A DNA stretch of 36,855 nucleotides from Clostridiales bacterium (GCA_015056325.1 SVGL01000023.1:1-36855), one strand, 5' to 3'. Shown: positions 17,470-25,719, counted from the stretch's first letter. Made by a program: numbers and translations. The notes: generated from the sequence alone by a model not told the origin.

Positions 17470-18090
17470 ATGAAACTCGACCCGCCCCGCATCCCCGCTG
17501 ACCTCACCGGCTACTTCGAGCTCCCCGATGAGGACGAGTTCGAAAATTGCCTGTTCGACGGGGTCATCGCGCCTTATGAAAAGCTGTACAGCCGGGAATT
17601 CCGCACCTGCGTGTTCCGCAAGTGCACGCTGACGGATGTGGACTTCACCCACGCGGGCTTCGTGGACGTCATCTTCGACCACTGCGACCTGAGCCGCTGC
17701 AACTTCGAGACCGCCGTGTTCAACCGGGTAAGCTTCGATACCTGCCGGCTCTCCGCGGCGGACATGGTCAAGGCGCTGCTGCGCTGCGTGAAAATGACGG
17801 GCTGCAAGGCGGACTTCGTCAACCTCCACGAGGCCAAGACCGACCGAGTGCAACTGACTGACTGCATCCTCCACGAGGCTGCCCTGGAGGCGATGATCGT
17901 GAAGCAGCTGGAATTTACCGACTGCGATCTGACCCGTGCCAGCCTCTTTCGCACGCCGATGAAGGGCCTTGACATGACCACCTGCACCCTGGACGGCGTC
18001 CAGGTGAACCTCCCCGACCTGCGGGGGATGGTGGTCACGCCCCTGCAGGCCATGGAGCTGGCCAAATTGCTGGGCCTGGTGGTCAAGTAA
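17470..18090 (+). CDS. Pentapeptide-repeat protein (Qnr/MfpA-like)
   Basis: 206 residues. From about residue 25 to 185 the sequence follows the A(D/N)LXX-type pentapeptide rhythm (FENCLFDG, FRTCVFRKCTLTDVDFTHAGF, FDHCDLSRCNFETAVF and so on), expected to form a right-handed quadrilateral beta-helix. The C-terminal segment VTPLQAMELAKLLGLVVK matches the helical tail of chromosomal Qnr-like proteins. Qnr and MfpA proteins mimic DNA and protect gyrase and topoisomerase IV, giving low-level quinolone tolerance; whether this one does so is inference. The start has GGAGG 10 bases upstream. Its gene lies between repeats of families A and B, downstream of the SNF2 helicase. It is cytoplasmic with no signal peptide. 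Confidence 0.88.
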   Translation: MKLDPPRIPADLTGYFELPDEDEFENCLFDGVIAPYEKLYSREFRTCVFRKCTLTDVDFTHAGFVDVIFDHCDLSRCNFETAVFNRVSFDTCRLSAADMVKALLRCVKMTGCKADFVNLHEAKTDRVQLTDCILHEAALEAMIVKQLEFTDCDLTRASLFRTPMKGLDMTTCTLDGVQVNLPDLRGMVVTPLQAMELAKLLGLVVK

Positions 18091-18113
18091 TGGGCTAACT
18101 TGGACCAGAGTTG

Positions 18114-18234
18114 CCACCTCATCCGTCCTCCCGCGAGCGGGAGTCCACCTTCCCCTCAAGGGGAAGGCCTATCCGCAACCTAACCTTGGCTTCCCCTTGA
18201 GGGGAAGCTCCGCCCGCAGGCGGTGATGAGGTGG
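18114..18234. repeat. Palindromic repeat, family B, copy 2 (121 bp)
   Basis: Ends CCACCTCATC (18114-18123) and GATGAGGTGG (18225-18234) are inverted repeats. Internal hairpins: CTCCCGCGAGCGGGAG, CTTCCCCTCAAGGGGAAG and CTTCCCCTTGAGGGGAAG. The right half is identical over 54 bases to copy 1 at 15351-15404. It forms, with copy 1, direct repeats on both sides of the helicase and pentapeptide genes. Confidence 0.88.
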
Positions 18235-18273
18235 ACGCCCTCACCTACAAACCACCCCCAAAGGAGCAAAACC

Positions 18274-19263
18274 ATGATCGAAGTATCCGCCGGCATCGTG
18301 TTTGACCGCGAGGGCCGGATCCTCATCTGCCAGCGGGGCGAAGGCCGCCATAACGCCCACCTGTGGGAGTTCCCCGGCGGCAAGCTGGAACCGGGCGAAT
18401 CCCCCGAAGAATGCCTCGTGCGTGAGCTGCAGGAGGAACTCTCCCTGCCGGTAACTGTGCGGGGCGTTCGCTGCACCGGCGAGGCGCAGGGCATTCTGTT
18501 CCACTTTATTGACGCAGATACCGGCGCGCTGCCTGTGCCCACTGAGCACGAGGATGTGAAGTTCGTCCGGCCCCGGGAACTGCTGGCTTATCCCTTCTGC
18601 CCGGCGGACACGCTGGTGGCATGGCAGCTGGCTTTCGCCCGCGTGCGCCATGCTTTCTGGGACTTTGACGGCACGCTGCTTGATTCCTACCCGGCGATGG
18701 TGCGCTCCTTCGTGGCTGCGGCGGCGGATTTCGGTATTGCCGTTACCCCGGCGCGGGCGCTCAGCCTGATGAAGGAGAACCTCCGCTACTGCTGCGACAT
18801 CATCGGCGGAGCGCATGGCGTATCCTCCGATGCGCTGATCGCCGCCTTCCGCCGCCATGAGCAGGACGAGCTGAAGCTGGGCCTGCCGCCGATCGCGGGT
18901 ATCCCGGAGACGCTGAAAACCCTGCATGATGCCGGCGTACAGCACTATGTGGCCACCCACCGGGACCTGCAGTGCCGCGAACTGCTGGAAAAGGCCGGGC
19001 TGGCGCAGTACTTCTCGGGCTATGTGACCCAGGAGGACGGTCTCCCCCGCAAGCCTGCCCCGGACATGCTGCTGCACCTGGTGCGCAAGCATGGCCTCAA
19101 CCCGGCGGAATGCGTTATGATCGGCGACCGCCCCCTGGATACGGAAGCCGGCATCAATGCGGGCGTCCTCAGCGTGCTGCTGGATATGGAGGATCGCTTC
19201 CCGGAGGGCAAGTGTTCCGTCCGTGTGCGAAATGCCGGGGAATTAGTTTCTCTGATCAAGTGA
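18274..19263 (+). CDS. NUDIX hydrolase - HAD phosphatase fusion protein
   Basis: 329 residues, two enzymes in one chain. Residues 1-124 are a MutT-like NUDIX domain with the Nudix box at 36-58 (G36, E42, RELQEE 50-55), in which the usual glycine is replaced by Ser57. Residues 125-329 are a HAD hydrolase of the phosphoglycolate-phosphatase/beta-phosphoglucomutase-like group: DFDGT (D130 nucleophile, D132), T228 in VATH, K260 in RKPAPD, and GDRPLD (284-289). NUDIX domains split NTPs to NMP and pyrophosphate; HAD domains remove phosphate. Together they could turn a damaged nucleotide or nucleotide sugar into a nucleoside or sugar in two steps, but the substrate is inference. The start at 18274 has AAAGGAG upstream; the frame before it lies in the repeat. 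The two domains join without an evident linker. Confidence 0.9.
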   Translation: MIEVSAGIVFDREGRILICQRGEGRHNAHLWEFPGGKLEPGESPEECLVRELQEELSLPVTVRGVRCTGEAQGILFHFIDADTGALPVPTEHEDVKFVRPRELLAYPFCPADTLVAWQLAFARVRHAFWDFDGTLLDSYPAMVRSFVAAAADFGIAVTPARALSLMKENLRYCCDIIGGAHGVSSDALIAAFRRHEQDELKLGLPPIAGIPETLKTLHDAGVQHYVATHRDLQCRELLEKAGLAQYFSGYVTQEDGLPRKPAPDMLLHLVRKHGLNPAECVMIGDRPLDTEAGINAGVLSVLLDMEDRFPEGKCSVRVRNAGELVSLIK

Positions 19264-19368
19264 TGGACGAAAACCGAAAAGTATGATATCATTATTTGTT
19301 GTGCGCAATTCAAACCCAGCGCTGTGCATCCATGCGGCGCAATGACTCGTAAATAGGGGTGTATCCTG

Positions 19369-21390
19369 ATGCGTAAACTGCTTTGTCTGCTGCTGACGCT
19401 GCTCTTCCTGCCCGTGATTCCCGCCGGTGCGGAGGGTGCTGCGCTTACGATTGAAACACCGGTGGAGGCTATCCGTCCGGGCAAGGCATTTTTGCTGAGC
19501 TTCACTGTGCCCGAGGAGGGTGAGTGTGACCTGGAGCTGCGGGATGTGACCGGCCAGCACGTCATGGATGTGGTGACCGGTCTGTATGCCTGGGCCGGTC
19601 AGAACCAGATGTGGTGGAACGGTACAGCAAACGGCGTTTCCCCGGCGGAGGGCCTGTATCTGCTCGTTCTGTCCCAGGGTGGGCATGAGGCGGCCTGCAC
19701 GGTGGTTATCGGCAGTCATGCGCCCTACCTGACCAGCATTGCTCCCACAAAGGACGCGGAAAGCAAGACCATGACCGTGGACTTCTACGCCAGCGTGGAG
19801 GGTCTGCTGACTGTGGGTCTGTGGAGCGGCAATGTCTGGGCGCTGCTTGAGAACCGCAGCATCCCCGCCGGCATGAACCAGCTCGTCTGGGACGCCTCCA
19901 CCATGGAGGAGGGCACCACCGCTCTGACGCTGACCCTCACCGACGGCACCGGCTTCTCCTCCAATGAGGAGCACATCAACCTTTCCCCGGCGGATTTCGG
20001 CATCACCTTCGAGACCGCTGCTCCCCTGCCGGAGACAACCCCCATCCCCGAAGTTGCCGAGGAGTATGTGGTCACTCCCGTGGAGGAACTGACGCCCCCC
20101 GCGCCTGAAACCACCGACATGCCCGAGGGCTGGGACGCCCATATCGACATTGACCACGAGGACGCGGAGGCCATCGCTCCCGCTGAGCCCACCATGACCC
20201 CTGTCCCTGCGCCTACGGCCACCCCGGAGATTGTCTTCACCCCCTCCTACGGCAGCCCCTATCCCCTGACCGAGGAGGACAAGAAGACCTACTGGGGCAC
20301 CCCCATGGATATCACCGACGAGGAAGCCATCTGGACGATGCTCACCGCACCCTTCACCTACTACAAGGTCAAGGATGACGCGGCCAACATCCAGCGCAAG
20401 ATCTACGCTGAGCCGGACACCGAGAGCCGTCAAATCGGCGTGATCACCTGCACCAGCCAGAGTGTGCGCGTCATTGAGGAGCTGGATAATGGCTGGTCCC
20501 TGATCGAGACCTACTCCTCCACCTTCCACGACAACTCCGTGGATGCTTGGAATATGCTCATCCAGGGCTATGTGAAAACCAGCAACCTCCGAACGAAAAA
20601 GGTCAACGAGAAGTACCACATTGTCGTGGATAAGCTGACCCAGCGGCTCTATCTCTTTGGCGACGGCAAACTGCTGACGACGCTCCTGGTGTCCACAGGC
20701 CTGTCCAACGAGACCCAGCCCTACAACGAGACCCGCTCCGGCGATTTCCTCTACGTCAGCGCCACCGGCGGCTTCTGGTCGGACAACATGTTCGCCCCCA
20801 TGGGCATGAAGTTCAACGACGGCGATCTGCTGCATGAGGTGCCCTACGTCCAGCGTTCGAACAGCAACACCAAGATCTACACCACCACCGAGCCCTTCCT
20901 GGGCCAGCGCGCCAGCCACGGCTGCATCCGCGTGCAGCGCAAGCTCAACGCTGACGGCTACAACATGAAGTGGATCTGGGACAACCGCAAGGACATCGGC
21001 CGCATCGTGGTTTGGGAGGACTGGCAGGGCCGTCAGATTGCCTATCCCGCTGACGATACCATTTTGTACTACAACGCCGCCGGCGGCTCCTACTACCACA
21101 AGGAAGATCACTGCGACAGCGCCAAGGACAGCGTCGTCTTCACCCCCTTCACCTATGCCGAGCTGGACACCGGTGATTTTGCCAAACTGGAGTTCTGCCC
21201 CTACTGCGCGCCCGCGCTGCGCCGCGCCGAGATTGCCAAGATCAACGAGGAACATGCCTTTGGCGGCGACCACGACCCCATCCTCACCGCAGCCCGCCAG
21301 AAGTGGCTGAACAAGGTCGTCAAGGAGTACGGCTATGAGGCCCTGACCACCGGCGAGAAGCGCTACTACCAGGGCGAGATCCCTGAATAA
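19369..21390 (+). CDS. Secreted L,D-transpeptidase (YkuD) with N-terminal FlgD-like and C-terminal Cys motif
   Basis: 673 residues. A signal peptide (1-21, AGA cleavage site) leads to two FlgD/Ig-like beta domains (about 24-205; YAWAGQNQMWWNGTANG). A Pro/Thr/Glu-rich linker (about 210-290) and an SH3-like stretch (about 325-405) follow. The YkuD catalytic domain spans about 408-550, with SHGCIRV at 516-522 and Cys519 as nucleophile, His517 beside it. The C-terminal module has YYH (575-577), Cys582 and CPYC (610-613), a pattern seen in other secreted Clostridia proteins. YkuD enzymes make 3-3 crosslinks or attach proteins to peptidoglycan. A CvpA-like gene follows after 12 bases, so they form an operon. 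Confidence 0.93.
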   Translation: MRKLLCLLLTLLFLPVIPAGAEGAALTIETPVEAIRPGKAFLLSFTVPEEGECDLELRDVTGQHVMDVVTGLYAWAGQNQMWWNGTANGVSPAEGLYLLVLSQGGHEAACTVVIGSHAPYLTSIAPTKDAESKTMTVDFYASVEGLLTVGLWSGNVWALLENRSIPAGMNQLVWDASTMEEGTTALTLTLTDGTGFSSNEEHINLSPADFGITFETAAPLPETTPIPEVAEEYVVTPVEELTPPAPETTDMPEGWDAHIDIDHEDAEAIAPAEPTMTPVPAPTATPEIVFTPSYGSPYPLTEEDKKTYWGTPMDITDEEAIWTMLTAPFTYYKVKDDAANIQRKIYAEPDTESRQIGVITCTSQSVRVIEELDNGWSLIETYSSTFHDNSVDAWNMLIQGYVKTSNLRTKKVNEKYHIVVDKLTQRLYLFGDGKLLTTLLVSTGLSNETQPYNETRSGDFLYVSATGGFWSDNMFAPMGMKFNDGDLLHEVPYVQRSNSNTKIYTTTEPFLGQRASHGCIRVQRKLNADGYNMKWIWDNRKDIGRIVVWEDWQGRQIAYPADDTILYYNAAGGSYYHKEDHCDSAKDSVVFTPFTYAELDTGDFAKLEFCPYCAPALRRAEIAKINEEHAFGGDHDPILTAARQKWLNKVVKEYGYEALTTGEKRYYQGEIPE

Positions 21391-21402
21391 GGAGGGACGC
21401 CT

Positions 21403-22116
21403 GTGAACATTATGGACTACGTCATCATTGGCGTGATCGCCGTGTCGGTGCTCTTCGGGATGTACCGGGGCTTCATCGCCAGCGTCCTGTCCATGGGCGG
21501 CGGACTCGTCTCCTTCCTGGCGTCCTTCGCGCTGTATCCCAGACTGGCGGCCCTGATCCAGAACAATCAGGAGCTGCAGCGCACGCTGATGCACTACACC
21601 GACGCCTCTTCCCGCATCGGCGACCTCGAGTTGGCCCTGACCAAGGTCCTCAGCCTGGATCAGGAGGGCATCAGCCAGGTGCTTCAAAACGTGAGTCTGC
21701 CCGCGCCGTTGGATGCCATCCTCCGGGTCAACCTGGAGAACCTGGTCTACGGCGCCTCCAGTTCTGCTGCCACCGTGGCGGACTATGTCAGCCAAACGAT
21801 CCTCCAGGCCAGCATCAATATCATCTGCTTCCTGGTTTGTTTCTTCGGGCTGTACCTGGCGGTGTCCCTGGTGCTGAATCTGATCCGGGTGGTGTTCCGG
21901 TTCCCTGTGCTGAGGGGAGCGGACACCCTGACCGGCGGCGTCTTCGGGCTGCTGCGGGGCGTGCTGATCTGCCTGGCCATCTTCACCCTGGTACCCCTGG
22001 TACAGACGATGCTCCCCATGGACATCATCAACCAGCTGATTGAAGAGAGTGCCCTTGCGCCCATCTTCATGAACGGCAACCTGATCACCGCGATCATGAA
22101 TAAGAAGCTCTTCTAA
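21403..22116 (+). CDS. CvpA family membrane protein
   Basis: 237 residues. Membrane protein of the CvpA/colicin V production family: an N-terminal hydrophobic helix with the MDYVIIGVIAVSVLFGMYRGF pattern (DxxxG..RG), a loop region, and two to three further helices around residues 130-165 and 175-205. CvpA proteins have roles in envelope stress and wall maintenance, with no reaction known. The start is GTG at 21403; AAGGAGG lies 7 bases upstream and just after the L,D-transpeptidase stop. An ATG three codons later is the alternative. The transpeptidase coupling suggests a shared envelope function. A terminator follows. Confidence 0.87.
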   Translation: MNIMDYVIIGVIAVSVLFGMYRGFIASVLSMGGGLVSFLASFALYPRLAALIQNNQELQRTLMHYTDASSRIGDLELALTKVLSLDQEGISQVLQNVSLPAPLDAILRVNLENLVYGASSSAATVADYVSQTILQASINIICFLVCFFGLYLAVSLVLNLIRVVFRFPVLRGADTLTGGVFGLLRGVLICLAIFTLVPLVQTMLPMDIINQLIEESALAPIFMNGNLITAIMNKKLF

Positions 22117-22117
22117 G

Positions 22118-22147
22118 CAAAAAGACTCCCTTACGGGGAGCCTTTTT
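22118..22147 (+). terminator. Terminator of the L,D-transpeptidase/CvpA operon
   Basis: CTCCC and GGGAG form a stem around a TTACG-type loop, extended by flanking A and T runs, with TTTTT after the stem. Confidence 0.8.
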
Positions 22148-22209
22148 GAGTGTCATACTCATCCTTCCGCCCGCATACCCTCCACCAACGGGACAAGGAG
22201 GGATTCATC

Positions 22210-22617
22210 ATGACAAGAGCCGCATCTGGCCGCAGGGCAAAACGTTCACGCCACGCATCGCCCCCGTGGCTGCGCATATTGAAGGGGCTGCTGACCGCCA
22301 TCGGCGTGACGGTGGCCGGCGTGGCGATTTTCGCCCTCGCGATGCAATGGCTGCGTCCGACGGAGGGCGTGGTGCGCATCGTCAACCAGGTGCTGAAGCT
22401 TATCTCTATCGGGGCGGGCGTGTACGTCTGCGTTGGCAAGGGCTGCGAGGGCGGACTGCTCAAGGGCGCGCTGGTGGGCCTTTTGTACATGGCCATCGGC
22501 GTGGGGATGTACGCGCTGCTATCCGGACAGAGCGCGTCTGCCTCCGCCTATCTGGCGGACCTGGGTATGGGCGTGGCCGGCGGCGGCATCGTGGGGATGA
22601 TATTGAGCAATCTATAA
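22210..22617 (+). CDS. TIGR04086-type membrane protein
   Basis: 135 residues with a basic N-terminus (RRAKRSRH) and four predicted membrane helices at about 20-48, 58-75, 80-100 and 112-134. The size, glycine-rich helices and layout match the TIGR04086/YrzE family of Firmicutes, which is often close to secDF/yajC but has no known function. The start at 22210 (MTRAASG) follows AAGGAGG at 6 bases. It is a single-gene unit between two terminators. Confidence 0.78.
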   Translation: MTRAASGRRAKRSRHASPPWLRILKGLLTAIGVTVAGVAIFALAMQWLRPTEGVVRIVNQVLKLISIGAGVYVCVGKGCEGGLLKGALVGLLYMAIGVGMYALLSGQSASASAYLADLGMGVAGGGIVGMILSNL

Positions 22618-22623
22618 GGCACG

Positions 22624-22660
22624 AAAAAGGGCAGCTCTCCATAAGAGAGCTGCCCTTTGA
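22624..22660. terminator. Bidirectional terminator
   Basis: AAAGGGCAGCTCTC (22626-22639) and its complement (22645-22658) form a perfect 14-bp stem with a five-base loop. It has A and T runs on both sides, between convergent genes. Confidence 0.9.
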
Positions 22661-22664
22661 TCGT

Positions 22665-23120
22665 TTATTCCGTCTCATGCGGGGCGCGCATAGTCCAGAC
22701 GCCGGCCAACAGCATCAGGGCCAGCACTACGATGTGCAGCCACAATCCGGCGCCTGCCCGCATCACAGGATCCAGCAAATAGGCAATCAGGCCATATCCG
22801 CCCGCCAGTACAGGAAGAATGCCCGCACCACGGCCTGCGGATTTCCGCAGACAGATGATCAGGCCCGCCAGGCACAATATCATCACAGGCAGTGCGGCTG
22901 TTACCGCATGGTTGCAGGGGAACTGCTCCACCAAGGGCAGCAATGTATCCGTCAACTCCTTATGATAGTCAGGGAACCAGATGTAGGTCTGAATGGACAG
23001 CGACATGCCTTCACTTACATTCCAGTAGGGCAAAAACTGACATACCAGCATGATCAGCATGATCAGCGCACAAAGCAAATTTCTTTTCCGGATGGGACGC
23101 ATGGTTTTGATATGGTTCAT
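22665..23120 (-). CDS. Hypothetical four-helix membrane protein
   Basis: 151 residues. Four hydrophobic segments at about 13-32, 70-91, 97-118 and 125-145, with an extracytoplasmic loop containing two Tyr/Trp clusters (LPYWNVSEG and YIWFPDYHKE). No family recognised. The start has AAAGGAG 9 bases upstream. The 157-base gap to the next gene holds the terminator of the CHAP gene and no other gene. Confidence 0.72.
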   Translation of the reverse strand: MNHIKTMRPIRKRNLLCALIMLIMLVCQFLPYWNVSEGMSLSIQTYIWFPDYHKELTDTLLPLVEQFPCNHAVTAALPVMILCLAGLIICLRKSAGRGAGILPVLAGGYGLIAYLLDPVMRAGAGLWLHIVVLALMLLAGVWTMRAPHETE

Positions 23121-23233
23121 TGTGTGTTTCTCCTTTCATGGAAGCTCATCTGTGATTTGCGACATGAAAAGCGTACCAATGAAATGAAAACTGATAATGA
23201 ATCCATTTCGAACTCAAGATGAATTTTCGCATC

Positions 23234-23262
23234 AAAAAGCGCCGCCCGCCAGGAGCGACGCT
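23234..23262 (-). terminator. Terminator of the CHAP-like gene
   Basis: On the minus strand AGCGTCGC and GCGGCGCT pair with one G-T wobble, followed by TTTTTG. It lies 16 bases past the stop at 23278. Confidence 0.8.
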
Positions 23263-23277
23263 GTGTATACTGAAGGG

Positions 23278-24573
23278 TTATTCCTTTACGTCCTCAACGC
23301 CGTTATCGTTGCGGTCGCACTTGCGGCAGAAGGGATCGCCCTCAGCACGGGTGATGTAGGGGCACTGGCCGTCCTCGCCCTGACAGGGCCAGGTGGGTTC
23401 CTCCACGGGGACGGGGGTGGGGTCGGGAGTCGGCTCGGCGGTGGGCTCAGCCGTAGGTGCAGGAGTGGGTTCTGCAGTGGGGTCGGGAGTCGGCTCAGCC
23501 GTCGGTCCAGGAGTGGGCTCGGCAGTCGGCTCGGCAGTCGGCTCGGCCGTGGGGGCCTCGGTTGCCACGGGGGCCTCGGTTACCTCCGTTGCGGGGGTGA
23601 TGGCGGGCGGCGGGGTCAGCACGATCACGTCCAGAATGACGGGCGCATCCGCATCCTCCGCAGGGGCTTCGACGGGCGCCGCGGTGGGCGCAGGGGTGGC
23701 GGTAGGCGTCGCGGTGGGCGCGAGGGTGGGCGTCGCGGTCGGGGCGGGGGTAGGTTCGGGGGTGGGCTCAGCAGTGGGAGTCGGAGTGGCCAGCGTGGGA
23801 TCACCCGGCACCCAGGGCATCAGGAAACGGTTGATATAGTACATGTACCGGCTGGAGGTGGAGCTGGAGGGCTTGCCATCCATGAGGGTGTAGTCCGCGC
23901 CTTCAACATTGCGCTCGCCCTCAGGCACCTGGGTCAGGTTGGTGGACTTGGTACGATTGGAGTTGACCTCGGCATTCATGTCATAATCGCGGACGTACAT
24001 CTTGATGGAGTCCTTGATGTTGCCCTCCAGGGTGGTCAGGCGGTACTTGCCGCCGCCCAGATCCTCCACGTTATAGACGATGGCCGCATGAATCACCTTG
24101 TTGAAGCCGCAGCCGTAGACGACGATGAAGCCCTCCTGGGGCATCATGGTGGTGCGCTCCATGATCTGGTAGGCGCGCTGGAGCTTGCCGGGGCTGGCCT
24201 CCTTGCAGTGGTAGAGGCCGTCCACATGCCAGATGTCGTTCTCATCGCCCTTGGCCTTGATGTCCGCCAGCTCCTCCATGGGGATTCCGGCCTCCATCAT
24301 CACCCAGGTGACATAACCGGCGCACCACTCGAACTTGTAGCCCTTGCCGCGCCACTCGGTGAACTTGTTGACATTGGGCAGCTTCTTGCCGTCCAGGGTC
24401 TTCCACTCCTCATAGGCGATGTCCAGCATGCGGCGAATTTCCGCCGGGGGCTCCGCCAGGGTGGTGGAAATCTCCACCGGGGGAGGCGTGGGGGTGGCCT
24501 TCGCCGCCAGCGCGACGGGGCAGATGAGCATCAGTATCAGCATAAACGCGGCAATGCGCAGGAAAATCTTCAT
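23278..24573 (-). CDS. Secreted CHAP/NlpC-like cysteine peptidase with Thr-Pro linker
   Basis: 431 residues. A signal peptide (1-24, ALA cleavage) precedes a catalytic domain (about 45-190) with a CHAP-like triad: Cys84 in EWCAGYVTW, His162 in IHAAIVYN, and Glu183/Asn185 in TLEGN. CHAP amidases cut peptidoglycan peptides or crosslinks. A low-complexity linker follows at about 262-400, with repeats such as PTAEPTPEPTPAPTA, encoded by the tandem repeats at about 23410-23800. The C-terminus has a Cys-rich tail (CPYITRAEGDPFCRKC). The start has AAGGAGG 11 bases upstream. No wall-anchor motif is seen, so the protein is probably released or held by the Pro-rich region. Function is inference from the catalytic motif. 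Confidence 0.85.
   Translation of the reverse strand: MKIFLRIAAFMLILMLICPVALAAKATPTPPPVEISTTLAEPPAEIRRMLDIAYEEWKTLDGKKLPNVNKFTEWRGKGYKFEWCAGYVTWVMMEAGIPMEELADIKAKGDENDIWHVDGLYHCKEASPGKLQRAYQIMERTTMMPQEGFIVVYGCGFNKVIHAAIVYNVEDLGGGKYRLTTLEGNIKDSIKMYVRDYDMNAEVNSNRTKSTNLTQVPEGERNVEGADYTLMDGKPSSSTSSRYMYYINRFLMPWVPGDPTLATPTPTAEPTPEPTPAPTATPTLAPTATPTATPAPTAAPVEAPAEDADAPVILDVIVLTPPPAITPATEVTEAPVATEAPTAEPTAEPTAEPTPGPTAEPTPDPTAEPTPAPTAEPTAEPTPDPTPVPVEEPTWPCQGEDGQCPYITRAEGDPFCRKCDRNDNGVEDVKE
23410..23800. repeat. Tandem coding repeats for the Thr-Pro linker
   Basis: Two blocks (about 23410-23560 and 23680-23800) contain repeated units like GGCTCGGCAGTGGGCTC, coding for PTAEPTPEP-type linkers on the minus strand. 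Copy number could vary by replication slippage. Confidence 0.75.
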
Positions 24574-24672
24574 CGGGGGTGCTTCCTCCTTCAGGTCGTT
24601 GCAACCTCTATCATACCACGGATTTTGTCAAATGGGAAGATGTCAAAGGCAGTTTTTACATATTACGGGACA

Positions 24673-25692
24673 TCATTCCCGCCAGCCCCGCAGCGCGCCG
24701 CGCACACTCACCACCGCCGGGATAACCGCCACCATTCCCAGCGTACCGCCGAGCATGCCCCCGGCGGACACCAGCAGCAGTACCGCCAGGGGATGCAGGG
24801 CTGTGGCGTCCCCCACCAGCCGGGGAGAGAGGATGGTCCCTTCCGCCTCCTGGATGATGATCAGCGCCGCCAGCGTCCACAGGGCCCGTGCCCAGCCGGC
24901 TTGCAGCGCCAGCAGTACCGCCGGCACGCCTGCGATCACCGGACCGATGTAGGGCACCAATTCCAGGACGCCCATGAGGGCTCCCAGCAGCAGCCAGCCC
25001 GGCACCCGCAGCAGCGCCAGCGCCGCCGCCGTCATCGACCCCACGGCCGCGGAGAGAATCAACTGTCCACGGAAGAACGCCGCCGTCTCCCGCTTCATCT
25101 CCCTTGCCGCGCGGACCCCGCGGGCGCGGTGCTTCACCGGCAGCAGCAGCGTCAGCCAGGCCGCGATCCGCCGCCGGTCCCGCAGCAGGTAGAAGGAAGC
25201 CAACGGCGCCAGCAGCACCTTGCTCAGGCTGCCGATCAGGGTGGTCAGCAATCCCATTGCCCGACTGACGAGGCTTCCGGCGGCATCGCTCAGCCGGGCC
25301 AGCAGCCCATCACGCAGGGCCGTCAGTTCAATGCCCCTTTCCTCCAGCAGAAGGGTGAAGTGGGTGATGGCTGCTTGCAGATTCTCCGTCAGCGCGGGCA
25401 GGGATTCCCCCAGAGCGCGCAGCTGCGCCAACAGCGGCGGAAAGAGCAGCATGACCATCGCTGCCGCTCCGGCCAGCAGCACCGCCAGGGCCAGCACTGC
25501 GGCAAGGCTTGCCGGCAACCGCCTTTCCAGGTGGCGGCAGATGGGCAGTGCCGCCGCAGCCAGCAGCGACGCCGCCAGGATCTGCATCGCCAGGGCTCTG
25601 AGCACATGCCGCAGCAGCCACGCGGCAAGGAGCGCCCCTGCCCCAATGAAAATCAGCCGCCAGCGATGGGCGGCAAGTGTTCTGCGTTCCAT
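24673..25692 (-). CDS. AI-2E family transporter (PF01594-type permease)
   Basis: 339 residues, about eight membrane helices, the usual AI-2E permease plan: N-terminal helix pair, a soluble helical region (about 75-145, RALGESLPALTENLQ), then the helix block with GVLELVPYIGPVIAGVPA and the C-terminal EAEGTILSPRLVGDATALHPLAVLL signature. Related proteins include TqsA and the sporulation protein YtvI; the substrate is not fixed by sequence. The start has AAAGGAG 8 bases upstream. It is the last gene of the cluster with the 51-aa, PRC-barrel and 48-aa genes. In many Firmicutes an AI-2E permease of this type lies next to alaS; here alaS is more than 20 kb away. Confidence 0.9.
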   Translation of the reverse strand: MERRTLAAHRWRLIFIGAGALLAAWLLRHVLRALAMQILAASLLAAAALPICRHLERRLPASLAAVLALAVLLAGAAAMVMLLFPPLLAQLRALGESLPALTENLQAAITHFTLLLEERGIELTALRDGLLARLSDAAGSLVSRAMGLLTTLIGSLSKVLLAPLASFYLLRDRRRIAAWLTLLLPVKHRARGVRAAREMKRETAAFFRGQLILSAAVGSMTAAALALLRVPGWLLLGALMGVLELVPYIGPVIAGVPAVLLALQAGWARALWTLAALIIIQEAEGTILSPRLVGDATALHPLAVLLLVSAGGMLGGTLGMVAVIPAVVSVRGALRGWRE

Positions 25693-25719
25693 GCTGACGG
25701 CTCCTTTCTGTGTTGGGGA

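Noticed and set aside
24600..24660. TTGACA and TATGAT upstream of the CHAP gene as a promoter
   Set aside because: The spacing is about 10 bases from one TTGACA and about 25 from another, outside the 16-18 range.
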